A stretch of DNA of 30,564 nucleotides from an uncultured Clostridia bacterium (GCA_947175045.1 CAMWLH010000001.1:1-30564); one strand, 5' to 3'; positions 17,269-25,989 are shown, numbered from the stretch's first letter. Translations and numbers: made by a program. Notes: a model not told the origin generated them from the letters alone.

Positions 17269-17297
17269 TTGACAATACGAATAATGTGTGATATAAT
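17269..17297 (+). promoter_or_regulatory. Sigma-A promoter of the zinc-ribbon/LRR gene
   Basis: A perfect TTGACA (17269-17274), a 17-bp spacer and a perfect TATAAT (17292-17297). It is one of the best promoters in the window, in a divergent spacer shared with a helix-turn-helix regulator. Confidence 0.85.
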
Positions 17298-17344
17298 ATA
17301 AAAAATATCCGTAGTAAAACGGTAGAGAAAGGAAAGTAAGAACG

Positions 17345-18718
17345 ATGATTTGCATTAAATGCGGTAAAGAGATACAAGACGGTTCAAATTTTTGTATACA
17401 ATGCAGAGCTACACAGAAAAACGCTGTCACCAAAAAGAAAATAATTATAATAATTGCTGCCATTGTTGTTTCAATCGCGGGGGTGGTTGTTGGCGTTTTG
17501 TCATTTACAGGCGGTTTGGGTATGTCCGGTATTTCGGGGCTGTCGGGCACATGGTATTATGTTAGCGAGCGGAGCAGTTACTATGATTACACTATAACGC
17601 TTAATTCCGACGGAACCTGTATTATATACGAGCATGGCACAGAGCCCTTTTTTGCAACATACACCTACAACGACGACGGTACATATGTAACGTCAAATAT
17701 TACAACATATGATTTTATTTTGGGTGCTTGGATTATTCGTAAGGATGGAAAAGATCTGCTCATTTCTGGTTCTGGATTGGATAATAACACAAGATTCACA
17801 AAAAATAAAGTCAACCTCAATTCAGTACAAATGGACGATGAACAAACAAGCACACTGTTTGAGGTTAAGAAAATTGGCAACGGTGTCAAAATCACAGGCT
17901 ATAATGGCGACTATTCAGATGGCAATATTATCATTCCTGATACCATAAACGGAGCTAAAGTAAAGGAGATAGGCGATTATGCCTTTGTTGACAAGAGTTA
18001 TATTGATGGTCCGCCCCTTATAAGTATAACCGTTCCCGACGGTGTGACTAAAATAGGAAAATATGCCTTTGATGGCTGTTCAAATCTGAAAAGCGTTTCG
18101 CTTCCCGACGGACTGGTAAGAATAGGTGACCGAGCCTTTAATTTCTGTACATCGCTTGAAAGTATAACGATACCCGAAAGCGTTACGGAAATCGGTGACT
18201 GCGCCTTTGGTAGCTGTATAAGTCTTTCAAGCATAAATATTCCGTCAGCCGTAAAAAAGATAAATCCTTCTACTTTTAGTTATTGCTTAAACCTTAAGCA
18301 GCTAACTTTGCCCAACGGGCTGACGGAAATAGGAAGCTACGCCTTTTGTTGGTGCGGCATTACGGAGCTGATAATACCCGATACCGTTACTAAAATAGGT
18401 GAGGGCGCGTTCTCTCAAAGTGGGCTAACAAGCATTACTATCCCCAAAAATGTTAAAGAAATAGAAAAATACACATTCCGACAAAATGATTTGCCATTTA
18501 TGGTGCGTTTTCCACGTTCCGTAGGGAAATTTCCTCGCAATGAAGTGAATATGCCGACCATAGAGGTCAATTTTACGGGTAAACTGAGTTGGTTATGCAT
18601 GGATGCTTTTGATAAGAATTCAACCATAAATTACAAAGGCAAGTTATATAGCGTGGAACACCTATATTGGGTTGTAAACGGAGAGCCTTTCAATCAGCCG
18701 TTCAGTTCCGCAGAATAA
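17345..18718 (+). CDS. Zinc-ribbon membrane protein with BspA-type leucine-rich repeats
   Basis: A 457-residue protein. Residues 1-20 are a short zinc ribbon (Cys3-X2-Cys6 and Cys17-X2-Cys20), followed by one transmembrane helix (about 32-55). A beta-rich segment (about 65-165) comes next, resembling small lipocalin-like domains in such proteins. From about 195 to 400 there are some eight BspA-type (LRR_5) repeats of about 23 residues, with the consensus I-T-I-P-D-x-V-T-x-I-G-x-x-A-F-x-x-C-x-x-L. This is a surface-display design with a cytoplasmic zinc ribbon. The gene is more AT-rich than its neighbours and uses fewer GC-ending codons, which could indicate acquisition. GAAAGGAAAG precedes the ATG. 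Binding partner unknown. Confidence 0.88.
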   Translation: MICIKCGKEIQDGSNFCIQCRATQKNAVTKKKIIIIIAAIVVSIAGVVVGVLSFTGGLGMSGISGLSGTWYYVSERSSYYDYTITLNSDGTCIIYEHGTEPFFATYTYNDDGTYVTSNITTYDFILGAWIIRKDGKDLLISGSGLDNNTRFTKNKVNLNSVQMDDEQTSTLFEVKKIGNGVKITGYNGDYSDGNIIIPDTINGAKVKEIGDYAFVDKSYIDGPPLISITVPDGVTKIGKYAFDGCSNLKSVSLPDGLVRIGDRAFNFCTSLESITIPESVTEIGDCAFGSCISLSSINIPSAVKKINPSTFSYCLNLKQLTLPNGLTEIGSYAFCWCGITELIIPDTVTKIGEGAFSQSGLTSITIPKNVKEIEKYTFRQNDLPFMVRFPRSVGKFPRNEVNMPTIEVNFTGKLSWLCMDAFDKNSTINYKGKLYSVEHLYWVVNGEPFNQPFSSAE

Positions 18719-18723
18719 AAATT

Positions 18724-18745
18724 CCCCCGCTCAACCGAGCGGGGG
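18724..18745 (-). terminator. Terminator between the LRR and PEPCK genes
   Basis: CCCCCGCTC (18724-18732) pairs with GAGCGGGGG (18737-18745) around AACC. Read on the minus strand it is followed by AATTTTTATT, so it mainly ends the PEPCK transcript; the plus side has only a short ACCTTT tail. Confidence 0.85.
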
Positions 18746-18768
18746 GAAACCTTTATGCAATACCAAAA

Positions 18769-20589
18769 TTACTTATTAAGCCGAGCCTCGATCTCATCAA
18801 GCTGCTTCTTAAGTTCTGCGGGAACCTTACCGCCCTTAGCCTCGATATCCTCGGCATAGTAACGGCGCATTTCCGCAATCTCCTTAGTCCAGAGCTCCTT
18901 GTCGACTGCGAGCAGCTTATCCATAACCTCGGGAGTAACCTCGTCCTCGATACCCTTGACATTGATATCCTCAGGCTTGGGCAGGTATCCGATAGGAGTT
19001 TCAACCGCGTCAACAGTACCCTCGCAGCGCTTGATTATCCAGTCAAGAACGCGCATATTGTCACCGAAGCCGGGCCAGATAAAGTTGCCGTTCTCGTCCT
19101 GCTTGAACCAGTTTACATTGAATATCTTGGGAGCCTTGTCGCCAAGCTTAGCTCCCATATCGATCCAGTGCTGCCAGTAGTCGGCTACGTTGTAGCCGAT
19201 AAAGGGCTTCATAGCCATCGGGTCGTGACGGAGCACGCCTACCGCGCCGGTAGCCGCGGCGGTAGTCTCGGAGGAAACAGCCGAGCCGACATATGTGCCG
19301 TGATTCCAGTTGAATGACTGGTAAACCAGCGGAGTGGTGGAAGCGCGTCTGCCGCCGAATACGATTGCGCTTACGGGAACGCCCTTGGGATTGTCAAACT
19401 CACTGCTCAGGCAGGGGCAGTTTACAGCGGGAGCGGTAAAGCGGCTGTTGGGGTGAGCGAGCTTCTGAGGCTTGCCGTCATCGCCCATTACAGCGACAAA
19501 CTCCTTGCCGTTTACCTTAGCGCCCTTCCACTCTTCGGCGTTCTCGGGAGGATTCTTGTCAAGTCCCTCCCACCAAACCGTTCTATCGTCAAGGTTGATG
19601 GCAACATTGGTGAAGATAGCGTTCTTCTTGGTGCACTCCAGAGCGTTGAAGTTGGACTTCTCGTTTGTGCCGGGAGCAACGCCGAAGAAGCCGTTCTCGG
19701 GATTGATGGCATACAGTCTGCCGTCATCGCCGGGCTTCATCCATGCGATATCGTCGCCGACAGTGAATACCTCGTAGCCTGCCTCCTTGTAAACAGCGGG
19801 AGGAATGAGCATCGCAAGGTTGGTCTTGCCGCACGCAGAGGGGAAAGCAGCGGTAACATACTTGATGTCACCGTCGGGCTTCTTAACGCCGAGAATAAGC
19901 ATATGCTCAGCCATCCAGCCCTCTTTCCAACCCTGGTAGGAAGCGATACGCAGCGCGAAGCACTTCTTGCCCAGCAGAACGTTTCCGCCGTAAGCGGAGT
20001 TGATGCTCCAGATAGTGTTGTCCTCGGGGAACTGTACAATATAGCGCTTCTCGGGGTCAACGTCTGCCTTGGAGTGCAGGCAGCGAACAAAGTCGTCAGA
20101 GCCCTCGGGCAGGTTCTTGAACGCGTCAGCACCCATTCTTGTCATGATGTTCATATTCAGAACGACATAGATGGAGTCGGTTATCTCAACGCCTACCTTA
20201 GCGATGGGCGAACCGATAGGTCCCATGGAGTAGGGAATGATGTACATGGTTCTGCCCTTCATAACTCCGTCGTACATGGGGGTCAGCATAGCGTACATTT
20301 CCTTGGGGTCCATCCAGTTGTTGGTGGGACCTGCGTTCTCCTTCTCGCGTGAGCAGATGAAGGTCCTGTCCTCTACGCGGGCAACGTCGTTGGGCTTGGT
20401 TCTGTGGTAAAGACAGCCGGGGAGCTTCTCCTCGTTGAGCTTCTGCATTTCGCCGGTGGAAAGAGCCTCGTTGGTCAGCTCGTCGAGCTGAGCCTTGCTT
20501 CCGTCGATCCACACTACTTTGTCGGGCTTGGTGAGCGCGATCATCTCGTCCACCCACTTCAAAACGTTGGGGTTGTTTGTCAGTGCCAT
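18769..20589 (-). CDS. pckG: Phosphoenolpyruvate carboxykinase, GTP family
   Basis: A 606-residue enzyme that interconverts oxaloacetate and phosphoenolpyruvate with GTP/GDP and Mn2+ or Mg2+. Motifs of the GTP family are visible: the kinase P-loop FPSACGKTN (249-257), the metal site GDDIAWMKPGDDG (278-290), and FGGRRASTTPLVYQSFNWNHG. The ATP family has a different length (about 530) and P-loop. In anaerobes it often works in the CO2-fixing direction toward succinate or propionate. The frame is open 19 codons further, but AAAGGAGAT fixes the start at 20589. It has its own promoter and terminator, so it is monocistronic. Confidence 0.96.
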   Translation of the reverse strand: MALTNNPNVLKWVDEMIALTKPDKVVWIDGSKAQLDELTNEALSTGEMQKLNEEKLPGCLYHRTKPNDVARVEDRTFICSREKENAGPTNNWMDPKEMYAMLTPMYDGVMKGRTMYIIPYSMGPIGSPIAKVGVEITDSIYVVLNMNIMTRMGADAFKNLPEGSDDFVRCLHSKADVDPEKRYIVQFPEDNTIWSINSAYGGNVLLGKKCFALRIASYQGWKEGWMAEHMLILGVKKPDGDIKYVTAAFPSACGKTNLAMLIPPAVYKEAGYEVFTVGDDIAWMKPGDDGRLYAINPENGFFGVAPGTNEKSNFNALECTKKNAIFTNVAINLDDRTVWWEGLDKNPPENAEEWKGAKVNGKEFVAVMGDDGKPQKLAHPNSRFTAPAVNCPCLSSEFDNPKGVPVSAIVFGGRRASTTPLVYQSFNWNHGTYVGSAVSSETTAAATGAVGVLRHDPMAMKPFIGYNVADYWQHWIDMGAKLGDKAPKIFNVNWFKQDENGNFIWPGFGDNMRVLDWIIKRCEGTVDAVETPIGYLPKPEDINVKGIEDEVTPEVMDKLLAVDKELWTKEIAEMRRYYAEDIEAKGGKVPAELKKQLDEIEARLNK

Positions 20590-20651
20590 ATTTAAAATCT
20601 CCTTTAACATAAATTTTGAGAGTTCCTGTAAAAAATCTCTCCACATATAAC

Positions 20652-20680
20652 ATTATACACGATTTTTTGCAATAAGTCAA
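20652..20680 (-). promoter_or_regulatory. Sigma-A promoter of PEPCK
   Basis: On the minus strand TTGACT (20675-20680), a 17-bp spacer and a perfect TATAAT (20652-20657). Transcription would start near 20645, giving a leader of about 55 nt. Confidence 0.8.
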
Positions 20681-20753
20681 GGTTTATTATTATTCTTTTT
20701 TGATGTGATTATATTCATGCGGTGATATGGGCGGCAGATTATGCACATACGAA

Positions 20754-20915
20754 TTACTGCACCCTCATATCCAGCATTGACAGCATTATACCCGAGGGAC
20801 CGTAGCGCTTAAAGAAATAGTTCAGCCGCTCCTTGGTCTCGGGAGCTTCAACTATTCTGTCGGAATAGGAGAGCATCTGATACATCATAATGAACATAAC
20901 TCTTTCCGCGCTATC
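20754..20915 (-). pseudogene. In-frame C-terminal extension beyond the amber codon
   Basis: Directly after the TAG of the 478-residue protein the same frame stays open for 53 codons (starting DSAERVMFIMMYQMLSYSD, ending LDMRVQ) and then ends in TAA at 20754-20756. The segment has strongly GC-ending codons like its neighbours and reads as amphipathic helix continuing the helical C-terminus. Either the TAG is a recent nonsense mutation (GAG to TAG would restore ALGEDSAERV), or it is read through, or the piece is a separate 47-residue gene: an ATG at 20897 has GAAAGAG just upstream. Confidence 0.55.
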
Positions 20916-22352
20916 CTAGCCCAGCGCAATGTATTGCGACAGGTTTTCCGAAGCCGCGCGCAGCTCTTCTATCTTGGGCGCAATATGCCGCGGAATATCC
21001 GCATTAGCTCCCGCGATCTCAGCAAACTGCTCCGCAGCGGAAACCAGATTTTCTTTGAGCGCGGTCTGTATCTCCTCGCGGGTGAGCCGTCCGCTTTCGC
21101 ATATCTCGCGGATCTTGCGGCTCGCCTTGATGTAAATGTCCTTTGACGGCGGCTCGGCGGTAAAGGGGCTTGTCCGTTCTTCCGGCTCGGGAGCTTCTTC
21201 ATTAACCGTTTTGGCGATATCTTCCGATTCCTCGTTGGTCACCTCTTTGATAACGGGCGGTATGTATGGCGCCTGCGGCTCGTCCGATACAGCCTCCGGC
21301 GATACCTCCGCTTTGGGTGCGTAGTTTTCCTCCTCGGGAGTATCTTCGGGAGCTTCCTCCGCGGGGAGCTCGGTTTTTTCGGGAGCGCTCGGCGGCTCTG
21401 CGGGCGCGTTTATCTCGTTTATTGAGGACAGCAGGTAGGATATGGTTTCCTCGCGGCTCATATCTTCAATGTCGGGCTCGGTCGGCTCATCTGGGTCGTC
21501 ATAGTCGTCGGGGCGCCCGGGGTCGCTCAGCCACTCTATCTTTTCCTCCGTGATCACAAGCGGAACATGATCCTCGGGAACGCTGTGGCGCGGTTCCTCT
21601 ATATCCAACTCGGGCACGGGAGGCTTTGGCGGCTCCGATATGGCGGCAGCGGAGGGCTCAACCGCTTTTGGCGGTTCGGCGCTTTGCGGTTTGAACGTCG
21701 CAGAGGTATTGACGGGCTGTTTCGAGTGCTTAGCCGCCGTGGACGGTGTGGTTTGCGGCGGGGCAGACCGCTCTTTTACGGGAGCGGCGGTATGTGCCGC
21801 GCGGGGAGCGGGCTTTATGGGGCGCTCATGGGCGTTCTGCCCCGCGGCGGGGCGGGGTCTTGATCTTTTCGCGGTTCTTTCCGCCACCTGTTTAGCCACG
21901 ACTGCCGCAGCTTCGTCTATTTCCGCATATCTCGCGGAGCTGCGCGCGCGGCATTCCCTGCGGCACTGCTCCCGCTCCTCGGGCGAGAAATTGCCGTAGC
22001 GCAGGCACAGAGTATCCACAAGCAGCTTCAAAAACCGCTTGTTTATCGAATAATCCGAAACGCGCACGACGGTCTTTCCCTTTATAAGAAGCTCGTCCGC
22101 ATAGTCGCTCTCGAAGCTCTCGACTATTTCCGTTTCCTCGATATCCTCGTAGTTCATCTGGCGGATAACTCCGTCAAAATCCACACGGAGCTTATCACAC
22201 AGAAAAGCTATCCCGCGGCTGCCGTCCAGCTCCGCGGAGGTGTCCACAAAGCCCTCGGTCTCCTCCGCCGACGCGAACGAGCAGTAGCTGTCGCGTTTGA
22301 AATGCGCGCTGACATCGCGCCCGAAGGCGTTTACCGTTTCACGCAGACTCAC
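20916..22352 (-). CDS. Acidic low-complexity protein ending at an amber codon
   Basis: A 478-residue protein I do not recognise. An N-terminal globular domain (about 1-130) is followed by a basic, Ala/Arg-rich segment (about 130-175), then a Pro/Glu/Ala-rich disordered region (about 175-400), and a helical C-terminal domain (about 405-478, KDIYIKASRKIREICESG onward). No signal peptide or membrane helix is visible, so it should be cytoplasmic. It starts with GTG, overlapping the TGA of the nicotinate phosphoribosyltransferase gene by four bases (GTGA), which implies translational coupling. The TAG stop interrupts a frame that continues for 53 codons, so the native protein may be about 532 residues. 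Clustering with NAD salvage may be incidental. Confidence 0.75.
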   Translation of the reverse strand: MSLRETVNAFGRDVSAHFKRDSYCSFASAEETEGFVDTSAELDGSRGIAFLCDKLRVDFDGVIRQMNYEDIEETEIVESFESDYADELLIKGKTVVRVSDYSINKRFLKLLVDTLCLRYGNFSPEEREQCRRECRARSSARYAEIDEAAAVVAKQVAERTAKRSRPRPAAGQNAHERPIKPAPRAAHTAAPVKERSAPPQTTPSTAAKHSKQPVNTSATFKPQSAEPPKAVEPSAAAISEPPKPPVPELDIEEPRHSVPEDHVPLVITEEKIEWLSDPGRPDDYDDPDEPTEPDIEDMSREETISYLLSSINEINAPAEPPSAPEKTELPAEEAPEDTPEEENYAPKAEVSPEAVSDEPQAPYIPPVIKEVTNEESEDIAKTVNEEAPEPEERTSPFTAEPPSKDIYIKASRKIREICESGRLTREEIQTALKENLVSAAEQFAEIAGANADIPRHIAPKIEELRAASENLSQYIALG

Positions 22353-23797
22353 ATAACTTCCCCCCTGTTATCAAGCAGCCGGTGCTTGACGTCCCACAGC
22401 TTTTTTGATAAGTCCACATAATAATTATGCGGATTTTCAAAGCGCAGCACCGACTCCCACATTGTGCCGAGCTGCTGCTCGCAGTAGCTTCTGATATTCT
22501 CGATGGCGGGCGGATCGTACACCCGTTTTCCCTTGATAAATATCGGGACTTGCAGCTCCCGCGCGGTAAAATTCTCGACCCGCTTGCGCTTCCAGGTGAA
22601 GTCGGGGTCGAAAAGCTCCAGCGGCTTTGACTCGTCTATAACCTCGTCGTAAACGCAAAGCTGGTCGGCTATCGCCTTGCCCGTCTTGTTGTCGTATATC
22701 CTGTACAGCTTTTTGTAGTGCGGGTTGGTGATCTTCGCCACGTTCTCGCTTATTTTTATTTTTGGGATTATCTCCCCGTTTTCCTCCGTCGCGCACAGCT
22801 TGTAGACCCCGCCGAAAACCGGCTCGCTGGCGGCGGTGATGAGGCGCTCGCCTACGCCGAACAGGTCTACCTTGGCTCCCTGTCGCAGAAGATCGGCGAT
22901 AATGTGCTCGTCCAGCGAGTTGGAGGCTACTATTTTGCAGTCGTGGTAGCCCGCCTCGTCAAGCATTTTCCGCGCCTCTGCCGAGAGATAGGCTATATCC
23001 CCCGAATCAAGGCGTATTCCCACAGGACGTGCTCCCAGCGGCTTCAGAACATTATCGAAAGCCCTTATCGCGTTGGGGACTCCCGACTTCAGTACGCTGT
23101 ATGTGTCCACCAGCAGCGTTGCGCCGTGGGGATAAACGCGGCAGTATTCCTCGAACGCCTCCAGCTCCGTGTCAAACATCTGCACCCAGCTATGCGCCAT
23201 CGTTCCCGTTGCGGGAACTCCGTAAAGCTCGTCCGCCGCCACGCACGCCGTACCCGCGCAGCCGCCTATATACGCGGCTCTCGCGCCTAGGATCGCTCCG
23301 CTTGCGCCCTGCGCTCTGCGCGAGCCAAACTCCGATATCGCCCTGCCCTGCGCCGCCCTTACAATGCGGCTCGCCTTTGTGGCGATAAGCGACTGATGAT
23401 TCACCAGAAGCAGCAGCATGGTTTCGATAAGCTGCGCCTGTATCGCGGGAGCGCGCACCGTTATCAGCGGCTCATTCGGGAACACGGGCGTGCCCTCCGG
23501 TACCGCGTAGATATCTCCTTCAAATCTGAAATCTCGCAGATACTCCAGAAATTCCTCCGAGAAGATACCCTTTGATCGCAGATATTCGATATCCTGCCCG
23601 TCAAACCGCAGATTTTCCACATATTCTATGACCTGCTCCAGCCCCGCGCAAACGGCGCACCCGCCCCCGTCGGGAACTCTTCTGAAAAACACGTCGAAAT
23701 AGGCTATCCTGTTCGCGTGTCCCGTTTTTAAATACCCGTTTCCCATGGTGAGCTGATAAAAATCGCACAACATGGTGAGATTCTGTTCGTTGATCAT
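22349..23797 (-). CDS. pncB: Nicotinate phosphoribosyltransferase
   Basis: A 482-residue enzyme that makes nicotinate mononucleotide from nicotinate and PRPP, with ATP hydrolysis, in the Preiss-Handler NAD salvage pathway. Family marks are the N-terminal LCDFYQLTMGNGY (10-22), SEFGSRRAQG (about 155-164), the conserved His in TMAHSWVQ (phosphorylated in the family) and the LDSGDIAYLS PRPP-side motif. The length fits the longer Firmicute form. CAGGAG lies seven bases before the ATG. The substrate-producing nicotinamidase gene is immediately upstream in the same direction, separated by palindromic element C. Confidence 0.95.
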   Translation of the reverse strand: MINEQNLTMLCDFYQLTMGNGYLKTGHANRIAYFDVFFRRVPDGGGCAVCAGLEQVIEYVENLRFDGQDIEYLRSKGIFSEEFLEYLRDFRFEGDIYAVPEGTPVFPNEPLITVRAPAIQAQLIETMLLLLVNHQSLIATKASRIVRAAQGRAISEFGSRRAQGASGAILGARAAYIGGCAGTACVAADELYGVPATGTMAHSWVQMFDTELEAFEEYCRVYPHGATLLVDTYSVLKSGVPNAIRAFDNVLKPLGARPVGIRLDSGDIAYLSAEARKMLDEAGYHDCKIVASNSLDEHIIADLLRQGAKVDLFGVGERLITAASEPVFGGVYKLCATEENGEIIPKIKISENVAKITNPHYKKLYRIYDNKTGKAIADQLCVYDEVIDESKPLELFDPDFTWKRKRVENFTARELQVPIFIKGKRVYDPPAIENIRSYCEQQLGTMWESVLRFENPHNYYVDLSKKLWDVKHRLLDNRGEVM

Positions 23798-23893
23798 CTC
23801 TACTCCTGATTATAATAAATTTTCCGCGTCGTGTTATCAATGTACAACAATATTGACACAGGCTATTTAAGTTATGCTGACCGGAATTAAATG

Positions 23894-24011
23894 ATTTTAA
23901 AAAATTTTCCGTACAGCGTCAACAACGCAAAGCGTTGTTGACGCTAGCCCGCCGTGAAAGCTCCGCTCCGTTACGTTTTTACGGCGGCTTGCGGAAAATT
24001 TCCTGCGTGGG
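23894..24011 (-). repeat. Palindromic leader element, copy C
   Basis: Read on the minus strand it begins with CCCACGCAGGAAATTTTCCGCAAGC (24011 downward), has hairpin 1 (GCCGCCGTAAAAACG and its partner in CACGGCGGGC) and then a perfect 13-bp hairpin 2, GCGTCAACAACGC (23916-23928) and GCGTTGTTGACGC (23932-23944), with an AAA loop. It ends in GGAAAATTTTTTAAAAT but carries no AAGGAG; the pncB start is about 100 nt further. It sits between the nicotinamidase and nicotinate phosphoribosyltransferase genes, so it would be in the middle of that mRNA. Confidence 0.82.
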
Positions 24012-24034
24012 ATTTACACTGCTCTTTGCGAACG

Positions 24035-24553
24035 TTAAAGAACATCAATCTGAACGCTCCTCATAACCGCAAGAGCGCTCTCGTGCGCGTTTTTGTCGAA
24101 GCTCGCGCAGGCTTTGGAATCTACGACCACCCTGCTCTCGGGCAGCGCCGCCTTGGCTATTACAGCGTTGGAGACCACGCAGATATCCGTCACCAGCCCA
24201 CAGAGCTCCACCTCGCCGAAACCGCACCTTTTAAGCAAGTCCGCCAGTTCAAGCGAGCCGAAAGAGGGCTTCTTTATCACTATATCGCTTTCCGTTAGGC
24301 AGTCGGCGAGCTTTCCGTACAGCTTGTGCCCCGCCGTTCCGTCAACGCAGTGCACGACAGGGAGTTTTCTCCCCTCGGCGGTATCGAGATAATTTTCACT
24401 GTGGGTATCCAGCGTGAATATCACCTGCCCGCCCTCCGCACGGCATTTCTCTATTTTATCCAGAATAACGGGCTCAAGCAGCTCCGCGCCCGCAAAACCC
24501 AGAGCGCCGTCCACGAAATCCGCCTGATAATCCACCACAACAAGAGCTTTCAT
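24035..24553 (-). CDS. pncA: Nicotinamidase (isochorismatase-family cysteine hydrolase)
   Basis: A 172-residue cytoplasmic enzyme that hydrolyses nicotinamide to nicotinate and ammonia. The catalytic triad is Asp8 (VVVDYQ), Lys94 or Lys95 (IVIKKPSFG) and Cys125 (VTDICVVSNA). Asp49 and His51 (TLDTH) with His68 fit the metal site of nicotinamidases, which other members of this fold lack. GGGAGG precedes the ATG. With pncB just downstream, the pair turns nicotinamide into NaMN. The spacing to glmU upstream is 63 nt, which allows a common transcript. Confidence 0.9.
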   Translation of the reverse strand: MKALVVVDYQADFVDGALGFAGAELLEPVILDKIEKCRAEGGQVIFTLDTHSENYLDTAEGRKLPVVHCVDGTAGHKLYGKLADCLTESDIVIKKPSFGSLELADLLKRCGFGEVELCGLVTDICVVSNAVIAKAALPESRVVVDSKACASFDKNAHESALAVMRSVQIDVL

Positions 24554-24616
24554 ACTGTCCTCCCGCTAAAATATATTTTTCCGATCGCTGCGCGTTATCG
24601 GTCTCCTGCGTAAAAA

Positions 24617-25981
24617 TCAGATCTTTTTCTTCCGCTTGAAATTCTTTTCCCAGTTTTCTATTATCCGCGTTGCTCCGCGCTCCACCGCAAGGGAGTTTGG
24701 CGGCACGGGCTTGGTTATCGTAGAACCCGCCGCGGTCGCGGCGTTCTCGCCAACCTTTACGGGAGCTATCAGATTTGTGTTGCAGCCGATAAAGGCATGA
24801 TCGCCTATCTCGGTGCGGAATTTGTTTATTCCGTCATAGTTAGCCGTAACGCAGCCGCATCCGAAATTCACCCCGCGCCCCACGTCGCTGTCGCCGAGAT
24901 ATGTAAGATGAGCAACGGAGGTATTTTCGCCTATATCGCTGTTCTTTATCTCCACAAAATCGCCTATCTTCACGCCGCGCCTTATAACAGTTCCCGGGCG
25001 GAGCTGCGCAAAAGGTCCTACCGTAACGTTATCCTCGACTACCGCGGAATATGCCTGCACGTTATTCAGCTTGACATTATTACCGATAGTACAGTTCTCG
25101 ATATGAGAATTTGCGCCTATCTCGCAGCCGCTGCCTATCTCGGTATTCCCCAGTATTACCGTATTCGGGAACACCGTGGTATCGCAGCCTATCCTCACAT
25201 CGGGGGAAATGATTATCCCGTCAAGCGTGATAAAGCTCACACCCTGCTCCATCAGACCGTACAGCACCTTTTTCCTCGCCTTTTCGTTCAGCTCGTACAG
25301 GCTTTGGCGCGTATTCGCGCCGAGCACTATATCGGGATTATCACTTTTATACGCGCAGGCGTTTCCTATAATTTCTATACAATCCGTAAGATAATATTCC
25401 CCTGCCGCGTTCTTGGTCGACAGCTTGGGCAGAGCCTCCAGCAGCGCCTTGGAGTCAAACCAGTAAGCCCCGCTGTTCACCTCGCATATTTTGGCTTCCT
25501 CGGGGGAACAATCCTTTTGTTCACGTATCGCGAGGAATTTTCCGCCCTCGCGGATAATTCTGCCGTAGCCCGCGGGGTTTTCCACCTCGGCGGATATAAC
25601 CGTTACCGCCGCCCCCGACTGCTTATGCTGCTCCAGCGAGCCGCGCAGGGTATCTCCGTCGATAAACGGAGCGTCCCCGCAGAGAACGCACACGATATCC
25701 GTCTGCTCCGCGACTGCCGCGGCGCGCTTTACCGCGTCCCCCGTACCCTTCTGCTCCGTTTGCAGGTAGGTGGGATATTCCCCGCGGGAGCGCACATACT
25801 CCTCGGTAAGCTCGCTTTTGTACCCCGTTACCACCGCGGTCACGTCAAACCCGAAGTCCTCCGCCGCGTCCATCACCCAGCCGAGCATGGGCTTTTTCAG
25901 CACCTCGCAAAGCACCTTGGGCTTTTCGGACTTCATACGCGTTCCCGCGCCGCCTGCCAGAATAATACAACCTGTCTTCAT
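24617..25981 (-). CDS. glmU: Bifunctional UDP-N-acetylglucosamine pyrophosphorylase / glucosamine-1-phosphate N-acetyltransferase
   Basis: A 454-residue enzyme that makes UDP-GlcNAc for peptidoglycan and other glycans. The N-terminal Rossmann domain (1-about 228) carries LAGGAGTRMKSEKPK (7-21) and LCGDAPF. The C-terminal left-handed beta-helix (about 250-454) contains hexapeptide repeats, the catalytic His in VAHLTYLGD and the acetyl-CoA site ending in TAAGSTITKPVPP. The tail KRKKKI is basic. The start is fixed by AAATAAGGAG, which is the end of palindromic element D; two copies of the element lie just upstream. Any promoter must lie beyond them, and I see no convincing one in 26281-26344. 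Confidence 0.97.
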   Translation of the reverse strand: MKTGCIILAGGAGTRMKSEKPKVLCEVLKKPMLGWVMDAAEDFGFDVTAVVTGYKSELTEEYVRSRGEYPTYLQTEQKGTGDAVKRAAAVAEQTDIVCVLCGDAPFIDGDTLRGSLEQHKQSGAAVTVISAEVENPAGYGRIIREGGKFLAIREQKDCSPEEAKICEVNSGAYWFDSKALLEALPKLSTKNAAGEYYLTDCIEIIGNACAYKSDNPDIVLGANTRQSLYELNEKARKKVLYGLMEQGVSFITLDGIIISPDVRIGCDTTVFPNTVILGNTEIGSGCEIGANSHIENCTIGNNVKLNNVQAYSAVVEDNVTVGPFAQLRPGTVIRRGVKIGDFVEIKNSDIGENTSVAHLTYLGDSDVGRGVNFGCGCVTANYDGINKFRTEIGDHAFIGCNTNLIAPVKVGENAATAAGSTITKPVPPNSLAVERGATRIIENWEKNFKRKKKI

Positions 25982-25989
25982 TACTTTTA

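Noticed and set aside
20916..20918. Genome-wide reassignment of TAG as a sense codon
   Set aside because: The deacetylase (7160), AtpZ-like (9302) and 124-residue (27541) genes end naturally at TAG, so TAG works as a stop here.
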